From Ruminococcaceae bacterium UBA5904 (lineage in GTDB: Bacteria; Bacillota; Clostridia; Oscillospirales; Acutalibacteraceae), in assembly GCA_002431305.1 (NCBI GenBank), contig DJEG01000134.1, forward strand, positions 1 through 11,568: 11,568 bases of DNA, given 5' to 3'. Each line of letters begins with the position of its first letter. Position 1 is the first letter of the stretch. Under the pieces are notes generated by a model that worked only from the letters and a program-made list of their open reading frames with translations, was not told the DNA's origin and searched no databases. Shown here piece by piece: positions 1 through 7,021 of the stretch. The position numbers and the translations under genes are program-made.

Positions 1-76
1 TGGTGGACCCGAAGGGAGTCGAACCCTCGACCTCTCGGATGCGAACCGAACGCTCTCCCAACTGAGCTACGGGCCC
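1..76 (-). tRNA. tRNA-Ala (anticodon CGC)
   Basis: The reverse complement folds into a full cloverleaf with a 7-bp acceptor stem (GGGCCCG with CGGGTCC), a D-arm, an anticodon stem TTCGG/CCGAG around the loop TTCGCAT, a T-arm with GGTTCGACTCC, and an encoded CCA end at 1-3. The anticodon is CGC (41-43 on the plus strand), which reads the alanine codon GCG. The third acceptor pair is G3:U70, the classic alanine identity element, which confirms the assignment. Its 3' flank lies outside the window, so its terminator is not visible. It is divergent from the deacetylase gene. Confidence 0.97.
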
Positions 77-90
77 AAACAACATTTGAT

Positions 91-119
91 ATTTTATCAC
101 TATTGTTATAAAAAAGCAA
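91..119 (-). promoter_or_regulatory. Promoter of tRNA-Ala
   Basis: On the minus strand there is a -35 box TTGCTT (114-119), a 17-nt spacer and a -10 box TAAAAT (91-96), with the extended -10 TG one base upstream (98-99). An A/T-rich stretch at about 120-145 sits where an UP element would lie. The -10 ends 15 nt before the mature tRNA, which suits a short 5' leader for RNase P. Confidence 0.75.
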
Positions 120-167
120 GTATAAAATTAAAAAAATTTTATTTTTACCTTTAATTATAGTTATATA

Positions 168-196
168 TTGCCTTTTTGATATCAATTTGATAGAAT
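168..196 (+). promoter_or_regulatory. Promoter of the ChbG-like deacetylase gene
   Basis: -35 box TTGCCT (168-173), spacer of 17 nt and -10 box TAGAAT (191-196), with the extended -10 motif TGA directly upstream. Transcription would start near 203, giving a very short leader that contains the Shine-Dalgarno at 215-219. Confidence 0.7.
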
Positions 197-214
197 AGAA
201 ATGTTATAAATATT

Positions 215-230
215 AGGAGTGATTTATATC
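215..230 (+). promoter_or_regulatory. Ribosome binding site followed by ATC instead of ATG
   Basis: AGGAG at 215-219, continuing as AGGAGTGAT, is a strong match to the 16S anti-Shine-Dalgarno. Eight bases after AGGAG comes ATC (228-230), exactly where ATG would be expected. The in-frame GTG at 219-221 overlaps the Shine-Dalgarno itself and has no ribosome binding site upstream, so it is a poor start. Confidence 0.6.
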
Positions 231-1103
231 AATAAATATCTTATAGTAAACGCCGACGATTTCGGTCTGTGCGAATCGGCAAACAAAGCGTGCATGGAAC
301 TTTTTGAAACCGGCAATCTGTTATCATCCACTATCATGATGGTATGCCCCGGAGCGGAAGAAGCCGTAAAATTTGCAATCGACCACCCCGAATACGCAAT
401 CGGCGTACATACGACGTTAACTGCCGAGTGGCAGAAATACAGATGGAAACCATTAACTGACGGTAAAAGTCTGCTTGACAAGGAAGGCTATATGTGGCAT
501 GAGAGCGACATGGTCGAGCTGCATACAAAATCAAGCGAGGTCGAGGCGGAAATCCGCGCACAGATAGACAAGGCTCATGCAATGGGAATGAAACCGTCGC
601 ACATAGACAACCACATGGGTTCTTTATACGGCTACAACACAGGCAGATTCGGTTTTCTGAAAATGGCGTTAAAAATTTGTCATGACTACGGATACGCGTA
701 CAGAGTACCGCTTTACGTTACGAAAAGCACAAACCCGAGAGGCGTTCCATATCCCCTGTTCAAGGCTCTTACGGGGCTTATACGCTACTGGGTAAAGAAA
801 TACGACGTTATAACGCCCGACTATCTTATATTCCCCGACTGGAAAGTTCCGCATATTCGCGAAAGCTATGAATCGTACAGAAAAATCATACTCGACGTAT
901 GGACAAATATTCCAGACGGTGTAACGGAGACTTTCATTCACCCAGCTGTCGAGAGTGACGAATTAAAGGGCATTACAAACGCGTGGCAGTGCAGAGTATG
1001 GGAATATGAACTGATGAAAGACCCGTACACGCATCAGTATCTGAAAGATCACGGAATCGAAATGATAACGTATCGAGAACTAATCAAAATGAAATCAAAA
1101 TAA
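219..1103 (+). CDS. ChbG/YdjC/HpnK-family carbohydrate deacetylase
   Basis: Predicted metal-dependent deacetylase of N-acetylated sugars. The named family member ChbG removes an acetyl group from diacetylchitobiose. Counting from the GTG at 219, the signature NADDFG is at residues 11-16, GVHTTLTAEW at 62-71 and SHIDNHMG at 127-134. D13/D14, H64 and H128 are the expected metal and catalytic positions. Length (294 aa, or 291 from codon 228) is normal for the family, and there is no signal peptide, so it is cytoplasmic. The start is odd. The family normally begins just before KYLIVNADDFG, which would be codon 228-230, but that codon is ATC; the only in-frame canonical start is GTG at 219, which lacks a ribosome binding site. 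The gene converges on the alpha-mannosidase gene and shares its terminator region. The exact substrate is not shown by the sequence; chitobiose from N-glycans is an inference from the neighbours. Confidence 0.9.
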   Translation: MIYINKYLIVNADDFGLCESANKACMELFETGNLLSSTIMMVCPGAEEAVKFAIDHPEYAIGVHTTLTAEWQKYRWKPLTDGKSLLDKEGYMWHESDMVELHTKSSEVEAEIRAQIDKAHAMGMKPSHIDNHMGSLYGYNTGRFGFLKMALKICHDYGYAYRVPLYVTKSTNPRGVPYPLFKALTGLIRYWVKKYDVITPDYLIFPDWKVPHIRESYESYRKIILDVWTNIPDGVTETFIHPAVESDELKGITNAWQCRVWEYELMKDPYTHQYLKDHGIEMITYRELIKMKSK

Positions 1104-1110
1104 AGATTTA

Positions 1111-1147
1111 CGGCGAGGTTCGTTTGAACCCCGCCGATTTTTTATTT
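1111..1147 (+). terminator. Convergent intrinsic terminator of deacetylase and mannosidase genes
   Basis: An 11-bp stem (1111-1121 with 1126-1136, one A-C mismatch) closes a GTTT loop and is followed on the plus strand by the T-rich tract 1138-1147. It lies in the 38-nt gap between two converging genes. Read on the minus strand the same hairpin is followed by a poorer T-tract, so it probably works best for the plus-strand gene. The T-tract overlaps the mannosidase stop codon. Confidence 0.88.
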
Positions 1148-4100
1148 AATATAAAGTTTTAATGTCTTAATCTCAAACGGTTTGAATATAAGTTTCAGTT
1201 TACCGTCGGAAAGAACGAGTTTTTCGTCCTTTTCCTCCATAAGATTACATTCGAACGCTTCCTTAACGTCAAGTCCGAATGAAACTTCACAGTTTGTACG
1301 GCTGTTCCATGTCTCATACATACGAACGATAACCGCGTCGGAATCCTCCGCTTTTTTAACAGTCTCGATAATAACGTTGGACTTATTGACATTGACGAGC
1401 GAAAACTCGGTCGGAAGAGCACCGGATTTACCCTCTGCCGTAAAGCTTCTTAAAGGAACGTTTATGTCGTAAGCCTCGTTAACTACGCCGGATGAGCTGA
1501 CATCGCCGGAATGAGCGTACATTGAATATACAAACGTATGACGTTCTCTGTCCTGGAGATGATTAGGCGAGGTCGCGCTTCTTAAAAGTGTAGGCTTAAT
1601 GTGTAAATCCTTGACCGTCCATCCGTATTTACAGTCGTTTAATACGGAGAAACCGAATCCGTTATCCGAAAGATCAGCCCACTTATGACCGCAGACCTCA
1701 AACTGCGAGTAATCCCACGTCGTGTTTTCGTGCGCGGTACGTTTAAGGTTACCGAACTGAATATCAAACGTCGCGTTTACGGCGTTAACGTCTACGGGAT
1801 AGTCCGCTTTGAGAGCAATACGCTCCTCCTGCCAGTCAACATCATAGAATATATCGATTCTGGCAGTGTGAGGATAGAATACATAATACTGCGTAATATG
1901 CGATTTATTGAATGTTCTGTCGACTTTTAATACCGTGCGTACCGCGCCGTGTTCAACGATTTCGGAGTTATCAACGTTATCGATATTCCAATACTTCTCA
2001 CCGTAGTAGCACTTGATGTCCCACGCCTCGTGGTTATGAGGTCTGTCCTCGTACGCTATAAGTCTGCCTAAAACGTCGTTTTCCTTTGAAACGCATCTGT
2101 CTGCCGATTTATCATAATACGAAGCTATATTCATATTGCCGTCGAATTTAACCGTGTAGTAATCATTTGTAAATTCGTTGTTTTCGCTCTTTACGGCGTC
2201 TTCGGACTCAACAGCCGACTCAACGATTCTGAACGTCTTATATCCCTTAGCCGGAACATCCGAAGCGAAAAATGCGAGTTTGCCGTCGTACGTTGTCTGC
2301 GAGGGCATAACCTTGCCGTTCATATCCTCGATATGAAATTCACCGTTTTCGGGCATGTCGGCAATAACAACGGAGCTTCTTGCAAATCCCAACGTATTGA
2401 ATACAACGATAATTTTACCGTCCGCATTAATAAGGGAAGCTACTGCGGATTCGCTCTCGCCTGCCATTTCGGAACCCTCTTTGGCAATGAGTTCATACTG
2501 TTCTTTCGAATCCTCGTAAACGGCGGCAATCGATGAGCCGGGAATGATATCGTGGAACTGATTGAGAAGTATAATCTTCCATCCCGCAAGAAGTTTATCG
2601 GACGGATAATCCTTTGACGCAAGAAGATTTGCAAGTACGCCGAGTGTCTCCGCGTCCTGATAAAGATACTCGCTCTTTCTGTTATACTTCTTATTTCTGC
2701 TCTGTGCGGTGAGCGTTCCGCGGTGGAATTCGAGGTACAATTCGCCCGCCCATACGGGAAGTCTGTCGCTGTCCTTTACTTCCGACGCGAGTCTGTCGAA
2801 GAAATCGCGCGCAAACTCCTGTTTGACAGTCGGACAGCCGGGGATGCCTTTTTCCATTCGTCTGCCGTGTTCGAGCATGTCTCTCGTCGGACCTCCGCCT
2901 CCGTCGCCCCAGCCGTAGGAGCAAAGAACGTTTTTATTAAGATCCTTATTCGAATAACGTCTCCATCCGCCGATAACCTGATCGGGAGAAAGATATCCGT
3001 TATACGTAGTCATAAAGCCCTTGTCGTCACAGCTCTGTGTCGGGATGAAGTGAGAGAGAACCTCGGTTCCGTCGATACCGCGCCACATAAACGTGTCGAA
3101 CGGGAATTTATCAAACTCGTTCCACGAAATTTTCGTAGTCATGAAGTAATCTATATCTGATTTTCTGATAATCTGCGGGAGCGCGCCGGAATAGCCGAAT
3201 ACGTCGGGCAGCCACATAATGCGGTTATCGACTCCGAATTCCTTTTTGAAAAATCGCTTTCCGACTAAGAACTGTCTTACGAGCGATTCGCCCGATACGA
3301 CGTTTGTATCGCTCTCGACCCACATGCTTCCCTCGGGTTCCCAGCGTTTTTCTTTGATAAGCTCTTTTATTTCCTCATATAATTCGGGATAATCCTGTTT
3401 TACGTAATCGTAAATCTGCGCCTGCGAAGACATGAATTTATACTCGGGATATTCTTTCATCAGATTAACGACGCTCGAAAAGCTTCTCGCCGCCTTTTCT
3501 CTCGTCTGACGAAGTCTCCAAAGCCATGCTGTATCAATATGAGTATGACCGATCGCGCTCGTAACAACTCCCATATCCGCGCCGTATACGTTCTCTTTAA
3601 GATATTCTCTCGCTTTTCTTACGCTGTCATGGAATACCGCGTCGTCGATTGTATTAAGTTCGAGCATGTTAACGGCGGTATTGAGAGCCTTGATAATATC
3701 GATTCTCTCCATGTCGTCGTGAGAATAATTATGAGCGGTCTCCCACGGAGAAAGCATGTCGTAATATAAATCCTTAACATCCTCATCAACGGTTTTAAGG
3801 TAAGATGTAAGTCTCGTCTTGCCTCTGAACTCCCAGTCGTCGCAGTAAGCGTTGAGAGCGATATCGTAACTTTCCCCCGCTTTTGCATTATCCGAGAGAA
3901 TAATAAACTGATGATACGGGTCTGCGCCCTGTACGAGCTTACCGTTTACGAATACGATAAACTGCTGGGCACGGCTCTCCCATTCGGAATCGGGATAGGG
4001 ATTTACCTGATAGATAACTTTCTTACCCGCAAAAGAGTCGGGAATCGTAACAGTCTGCTTAAACCAGCAGTATTCCTCCCTGTAACCCCAGAAATCGTCT

Positions 4101-4291
4101 TTCCCGAAAGGTTTCCATTCGCCCTCGTTTATCTCGGCAAGAGTATACTGTCCGTCTCTGAAAAGGAACTCGCCCACGTCGATACATTCGGGAAAAATTC
4201 TTCCTTTAATCTGATTGATTATCTCTTTTACGCGCGAAGCGAGCATTTTTCGTTCCGAGTTTTTATCACAGAACGGGATATCGAAATGCAT
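1142..4291 (-). CDS. GH38 alpha-mannosidase (1049 aa)
   Basis: Retaining class II alpha-mannosidase that releases alpha-linked mannose using a zinc-dependent active site. Domains: N-terminal beta-rich domain (about 30-160), catalytic domain from about 240 with GHTHIDTAWLW at 248-258 (H251 and D253 are the expected zinc ligands), WLPDVFGYSGALPQ at 360-373 (D363 is the predicted nucleophile), NQFHDIIPGSS at 577-587 (H580, the last zinc ligand), then the C-terminal beta-sandwich domains (about 620-1049). All key residues are present, so it should be active. It has no signal peptide and is probably cytoplasmic, acting on imported oligosaccharides. The start is set by AAAGGAGG at 4298-4305, six bases upstream of the ATG. 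It lies 68 nt downstream of the fucosidase gene but has its own consensus promoter. Its last 78 residues are clearly related to the end of the truncated ORF at 5662-6348. Linkage specificity cannot be read from sequence. Confidence 0.96.
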   Translation of the reverse strand: MHFDIPFCDKNSERKMLASRVKEIINQIKGRIFPECIDVGEFLFRDGQYTLAEINEGEWKPFGKDDFWGYREEYCWFKQTVTIPDSFAGKKVIYQVNPYPDSEWESRAQQFIVFVNGKLVQGADPYHQFIILSDNAKAGESYDIALNAYCDDWEFRGKTRLTSYLKTVDEDVKDLYYDMLSPWETAHNYSHDDMERIDIIKALNTAVNMLELNTIDDAVFHDSVRKAREYLKENVYGADMGVVTSAIGHTHIDTAWLWRLRQTREKAARSFSSVVNLMKEYPEYKFMSSQAQIYDYVKQDYPELYEEIKELIKEKRWEPEGSMWVESDTNVVSGESLVRQFLVGKRFFKKEFGVDNRIMWLPDVFGYSGALPQIIRKSDIDYFMTTKISWNEFDKFPFDTFMWRGIDGTEVLSHFIPTQSCDDKGFMTTYNGYLSPDQVIGGWRRYSNKDLNKNVLCSYGWGDGGGGPTRDMLEHGRRMEKGIPGCPTVKQEFARDFFDRLASEVKDSDRLPVWAGELYLEFHRGTLTAQSRNKKYNRKSEYLYQDAETLGVLANLLASKDYPSDKLLAGWKIILLNQFHDIIPGSSIAAVYEDSKEQYELIAKEGSEMAGESESAVASLINADGKIIVVFNTLGFARSSVVIADMPENGEFHIEDMNGKVMPSQTTYDGKLAFFASDVPAKGYKTFRIVESAVESEDAVKSENNEFTNDYYTVKFDGNMNIASYYDKSADRCVSKENDVLGRLIAYEDRPHNHEAWDIKCYYGEKYWNIDNVDNSEIVEHGAVRTVLKVDRTFNKSHITQYYVFYPHTARIDIFYDVDWQEERIALKADYPVDVNAVNATFDIQFGNLKRTAHENTTWDYSQFEVCGHKWADLSDNGFGFSVLNDCKYGWTVKDLHIKPTLLRSATSPNHLQDRERHTFVYSMYAHSGDVSSSGVVNEAYDINVPLRSFTAEGKSGALPTEFSLVNVNKSNVIIETVKKAEDSDAVIVRMYETWNSRTNCEVSFGLDVKEAFECNLMEEKDEKLVLSDGKLKLIFKPFEIKTLKLYIK

Positions 4292-4323
4292 AAAATGCCT
4301 CCTTTATTTTTTATTTCAATTTG

Positions 4324-4352
4324 ATTATATTGTTAAGCGTATTAAATGTCAA
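4324..4352 (-). promoter_or_regulatory. Perfect-consensus SigA promoter of the alpha-mannosidase gene
   Basis: On the minus strand: TTGACA (4347-4352), exactly 17 nt, then TATAAT (4324-4329). Both hexamers match the consensus fully. Transcription would begin near 4317, about 25 nt before the start codon. It sits in the 68-nt gap after the fucosidase gene. Confidence 0.88.
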
Positions 4353-4359
4353 CAGTAAA

Positions 4360-5649
4360 TTATACTCTCAATTCAATTGCATAAAGATATTTGCACCTGA
4401 TCTCATCGGGATTAATATTTTCAAAGTTAAGACAAACCTTTCCATTGTCATCGCTTATCGTAACTTTCGAATCATGAGAGAGCAGACGGGATTTCATAAC
4501 CGGATTATAATCAATCTCATCAAGCGTTATGCTGCCGAACGGGAAACGGTTTATAATCGCGTATACTTTCTTTCCGTCTTTCGACTTAGTATAATACGTG
4601 CCGTTCTGTTCTTTTTTTGTATAGGCGCGCGTTGCGTATATAGCCTCTCCGTTGACTTTGAGCCAGTCACCTATCTGACGTAAACGCTCCTCCATAATGA
4701 CGGGAATGGTGCCATCAGCAGAGGGTCCAACATTGAGTATAAAATTTCCGCCCTTTGATACGAGAGAACAAAGCATTTCGATAAGCTCTTTCGGTGAAAG
4801 ATAATCGTCGACTCCCTCAATTCTGTTAAGACCGAAGCTCTTGCCTATGCCTCTGCACTCCTCAAACGGTCTGTCGAGTTCAATATCCTCGATTTTTCTG
4901 CCGTTGTCTATAATACCGTACTCGGTTGTAAAATATCCGCCGAGTCTGCCCCTTGTCTCCTTACCCCAGCGGTCGTTTACGACAATATTATCCTTTACAC
5001 TGCTTTCATTGTAAAGCCATGTAAGAAAGTCGGTCGAATGCCATGTACTGCTGTCGTGATCCCACTCGCCGTCTGTAAAAAGAACGTCGGGTTCATATTT
5101 TGAAATAAGCTCCTTTAACATCGGTATAAGATGTTTCTGCGCGTATTCCTCGGGGCATTTCAAATAAAGCGGATGGAACCATTCGTATACGGAATGATAT
5201 ACGCCGAAATGAACGGGCGTGTCTTTCAGTGCTCTTTTTAACTCTGCAAGAATATCAATATGAGGACCTACGTCCACGCTGTTCCAGTTCCACGCATAGT
5301 CGGACTTCCAAAGACAGAATCCGTCATGATGCTTTGATGTTATATCAATATATCTCGCGCCCGAATCGACAAAGAGCTTTGCCCATTTGTCCGCATCGAA
5401 AAGTTCACACTTGAATCCGCTGACGAAGTCCTCATATTTAAAGTTTTCACCGTAAACTCTCTTGTGAAATTTCGAAACCTCGATGTTTTCATCCTTTAAC
5501 TGCATCATATACCACTCTGCATACTGACCGTTTTCGGTATACGCGGGAACCGAATACAGTCCGAAATGAATGAATATACCGAATTTTGCGTCCTCGAACC
5601 ATTCGGGTACTTTACGCTTATTTAACGACTCCCAATTATTCTCAAACAT
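4360..5649 (-). CDS. GH29 alpha-L-fucosidase (429 aa)
   Basis: Retaining alpha-L-fucosidase that removes terminal fucose from glycans. Family hallmarks in order: PEWFEDAKFGIFIHFGLYS at 15-33, AEWY at 44-47, YIDITSKHHDGFCLWKS at 100-116, VHFGVYHSVYEWFHP at 146-160, DVLFTDGEWD at 188-197 (D193 is the predicted nucleophile), and GGNFILNVGPSADG at 300-313 near the end of the catalytic barrel. A short beta-domain follows. There is no signal peptide, so it is probably cytoplasmic. The start is supported by AAAGGAG (5657-5663) seven bases upstream, which overlaps the stop codon of the preceding ORF; the two are therefore translationally coupled. The mannosidase gene follows on the same strand. Fucose linkage preference is not visible. 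The general acid/base residue varies in GH29 and I did not assign it. Confidence 0.95.
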   Translation of the reverse strand: MFENNWESLNKRKVPEWFEDAKFGIFIHFGLYSVPAYTENGQYAEWYMMQLKDENIEVSKFHKRVYGENFKYEDFVSGFKCELFDADKWAKLFVDSGARYIDITSKHHDGFCLWKSDYAWNWNSVDVGPHIDILAELKRALKDTPVHFGVYHSVYEWFHPLYLKCPEEYAQKHLIPMLKELISKYEPDVLFTDGEWDHDSSTWHSTDFLTWLYNESSVKDNIVVNDRWGKETRGRLGGYFTTEYGIIDNGRKIEDIELDRPFEECRGIGKSFGLNRIEGVDDYLSPKELIEMLCSLVSKGGNFILNVGPSADGTIPVIMEERLRQIGDWLKVNGEAIYATRAYTKKEQNGTYYTKSKDGKKVYAIINRFPFGSITLDEIDYNPVMKSRLLSHDSKVTISDDNGKVCLNFENINPDEIRCKYLYAIELRV

Positions 5650-5661
5650 TTTTTTGCTCCT

Positions 5662-6348
5662 TTATTTATTAAATTTAATTCTGAACGTTTTAACTTCGTT
5701 CGGTTTTATATCGAATACGAACGATTTTCCGTTGTGCAAAACAGCTCCTATATCCTTTTCCATAAGATTACATTCCGTTACGCTGTCGATTGAATTGTTA
5801 AATTCAATTTCACACTTTCCGCGCGAGGAATACGCTTCAAAGACGCGAAGAATATAACCGTCCGAGTTCTGCGCCATTTTAAACGCGTCAAGAACTATTC
5901 CCTCGTATTTTTTCGGCAGCGGAATATTCTCTCTGCACACCCAGCCGTTATGAAGCTTGGAGCTTACGCTTCCGATTATTTCACCGTCGATTTTGATAAC
6001 GGTTTCACCGCCGAAATTCATATTGAAATACAGCTTTTCGCCGTCCGAGCATACGGGAACGTCGCATTCGCACAAAAACCAAACTGCGTCGTCGTAGCCC
6101 GCATACCATCTGTCGCCGACAGTTAATTCTTCAACGGAGTCATACACGGTGAATTTACCGTCTCCGTCATATTTTCCGCACCGTTTTTCCCACTTATCAA
6201 GTGTTAAAACAGTTTCGCTTATATACGGTTTCATCATCTCTATGAGATTGGAAAGAACCCTTTTATTAATTGCAGGCAAAACAAAAACCACCGCTCTTTT
6301 AATAAGATATGATAACATATATAAAAAGAAAAAGTAAATATATTTCAT
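5662..6348 (-). CDS. Internally deleted GH38 alpha-mannosidase remnant (open, no catalytic domain)
   Basis: This 228-aa ORF joins two ends of a GH38-like protein. Residues about 45-150 resemble the N-terminal domain (GDRWYAGYDDAVWF at 78-91, then a beta-rich stretch). Residues 151-228 align closely with the last 78 residues of the intact alpha-mannosidase downstream: SDGYILRVFEAYSSRGKCEI against SDAVIVRMYETWNSRTNCEV, and both share ECNLME. The whole catalytic region, including the zinc-site motifs, is missing; the join lies at about residues 127-152 (5893-5972). The frame stays open. The ATG at 6348 has no ribosome binding site, and the first 23 residues look like translated promoter DNA; TTG at 6277-6279, preceded by GGTGG, is a better start candidate. 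Its stop overlaps the fucosidase ribosome binding site. It is either a decaying second mannosidase gene or a reused sugar-binding protein; I favour decay. Confidence 0.7.
   Translation of the reverse strand: MKYIYFFFLYMLSYLIKRAVVFVLPAINKRVLSNLIEMMKPYISETVLTLDKWEKRCGKYDGDGKFTVYDSVEELTVGDRWYAGYDDAVWFLCECDVPVCSDGEKLYFNMNFGGETVIKIDGEIIGSVSSKLHNGWVCRENIPLPKKYEGIVLDAFKMAQNSDGYILRVFEAYSSRGKCEIEFNNSIDSVTECNLMEKDIGAVLHNGKSFVFDIKPNEVKTFRIKFNK
6309..6338 (-). promoter_or_regulatory. Candidate promoter of the remnant-fucosidase unit
   Basis: On the minus strand: -35-like TTTACT (6333-6338), 18-nt spacer, -10-like TATCAT (6309-6314), with an extended -10 TG at 6316-6317. It lies just after the terminator of the upstream regulator gene and inside the first codons of the open frame. 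This suggests translation begins further in, and that this promoter drives the remnant and the fucosidase gene. Confidence 0.5.
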
Positions 6349-6358
6349 ACTGTTTTAT

Positions 6359-6385
6359 AAAAAAAAGAGACCGGCAAGCAGTCTC
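6359..6385 (-). terminator. Intrinsic terminator of the XRE regulator gene
   Basis: On the minus strand GAGACTG (6379-6385) pairs with CGGTCTC (6367-6373), including one T-G pair, around a 5-nt loop, followed by eight T residues (6359-6366). It lies 10-36 nt after the regulator's stop codon and separates that gene from the glycosidase genes. Confidence 0.88.
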
Positions 6386-6394
6386 TTTTCATAA

Positions 6395-6877
6395 TCACTC
6401 AAGGTTTATTGTTATGTGTTCACCTTTTTCGGTATCAATATCGACGATTTTGTCTATTGATTCGCCGTTTACAAGCTCTGAAATTTTATCCGCCGTTTTG
6501 TTGTCAAGCCCGAACACTCTTACTATTTTCAGTCCCGATTTCACGAACGAAAAAGGAATTCTTATCGTATTTTTCTTCCCGTCCGGCTGGGTTATGTTAA
6601 TGCAGACATTCTTTTTATAGTTGTTTTCGCTTTTTGCGCTGTCAGCATCGATTTTATACGCCGACGAGATAATATCGTCGTTCTCGCTTCTTAACAGCTC
6701 GTCAACGCTCACCGAGAAAAAATCCGATATATCCGTAAGCAGTGAAACGTCGGGACACGAGCTGTTATTCTCCCATTTCGAAACAGCCTGCGCGGAAACT
6801 CCGAGAGCCGCCGCAAGCTCCTCCTGCGTAAGGTTTCTCGATTTTATAAGCAGTGAAATATTATTGCCTATGTTCAT
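6395..6877 (-). CDS. XRE-family transcriptional regulator (160 aa)
   Basis: DNA-binding regulator with an N-terminal HTH of the Cro/C1 type at residues about 5-62: LTQEELAAALGVSAQAVSKWE is the typical helix-turn-helix, and the following PDVSLLTDISDFFSVSVDELL completes the five-helix fold. The C-terminal half (about 88-160) is a beta-rich segment ending IDKIVDIDTEKGEHITINLE, of the type seen after some bacterial HTH regulators; I cannot name its ligand. The start at 6877 fits the family and has AAGGAGG (6886-6892) eight bases upstream. A second in-frame ATG at 6919 also has a good ribosome binding site and would add MNFLIKHDFKEATN. The gene is monocistronic, with its own promoter and terminator. 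It lies immediately upstream of the glycosidase block on the same strand, so control of that block is possible but unproven. Confidence 0.88.
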   Translation of the reverse strand: MNIGNNISLLIKSRNLTQEELAAALGVSAQAVSKWENNSSCPDVSLLTDISDFFSVSVDELLRSENDDIISSAYKIDADSAKSENNYKKNVCINITQPDGKKNTIRIPFSFVKSGLKIVRVFGLDNKTADKISELVNGESIDKIVDIDTEKGEHITINLE

Positions 6878-6923
6878 GTTTGTCGCCTCCTTAAAATCAT
6901 GTTTGATTAAAAAATTCATAATG

Positions 6924-6935
6924 TCACTCCCCTTT
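6924..6935 (-). promoter_or_regulatory. Second ribosome binding site, for an extended form of the XRE regulator
   Basis: On the minus strand AAAGGGGAGTGA lies with its GGGGAG core (6927-6932) seven bases before an in-frame ATG at 6917-6919. It would add 14 residues ahead of the usual HTH start. Both this site and AAGGAGG at 6886-6892 lie on the transcript predicted from the promoter at 6950-6979. Confidence 0.5.
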
Positions 6936-6949
6936 CGTTCGGTGTATAA

Positions 6950-6979
6950 ATTATATCAAACGAAAAGAGTCGGTATCAA
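6950..6979 (-). promoter_or_regulatory. Promoter of the XRE regulator gene
   Basis: On the minus strand: -35 TTGATA (6974-6979), 18-nt spacer and perfect -10 TATAAT (6950-6955), with extended -10 TG at 6957-6958. An inverted pair TTCGTT/AACGAA flanks the -10 region, a plausible place for autoregulation. Confidence 0.8.
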
Positions 6980-7021
6980 TTATCTGTCGGTTGAATCGCC
7001 GATAATGTTCGTTGATTAAAC

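Noticed and set aside
121-150. AT-rich inverted sequence as a terminator
   Set aside because: It lies between two divergent promoters and has no GC-rich stem; it is better explained as UP-element-like DNA.
2723-3160. 145-aa open frame on the plus strand
   Set aside because: It is antisense to the catalytic domain of the GH38 mannosidase, and its translation shows no recognisable domain.
3911-4324. 137-aa open frame on the plus strand
   Set aside because: It is antisense to the N-terminal part of the mannosidase gene and runs through that gene's ribosome binding site; no supporting signals.
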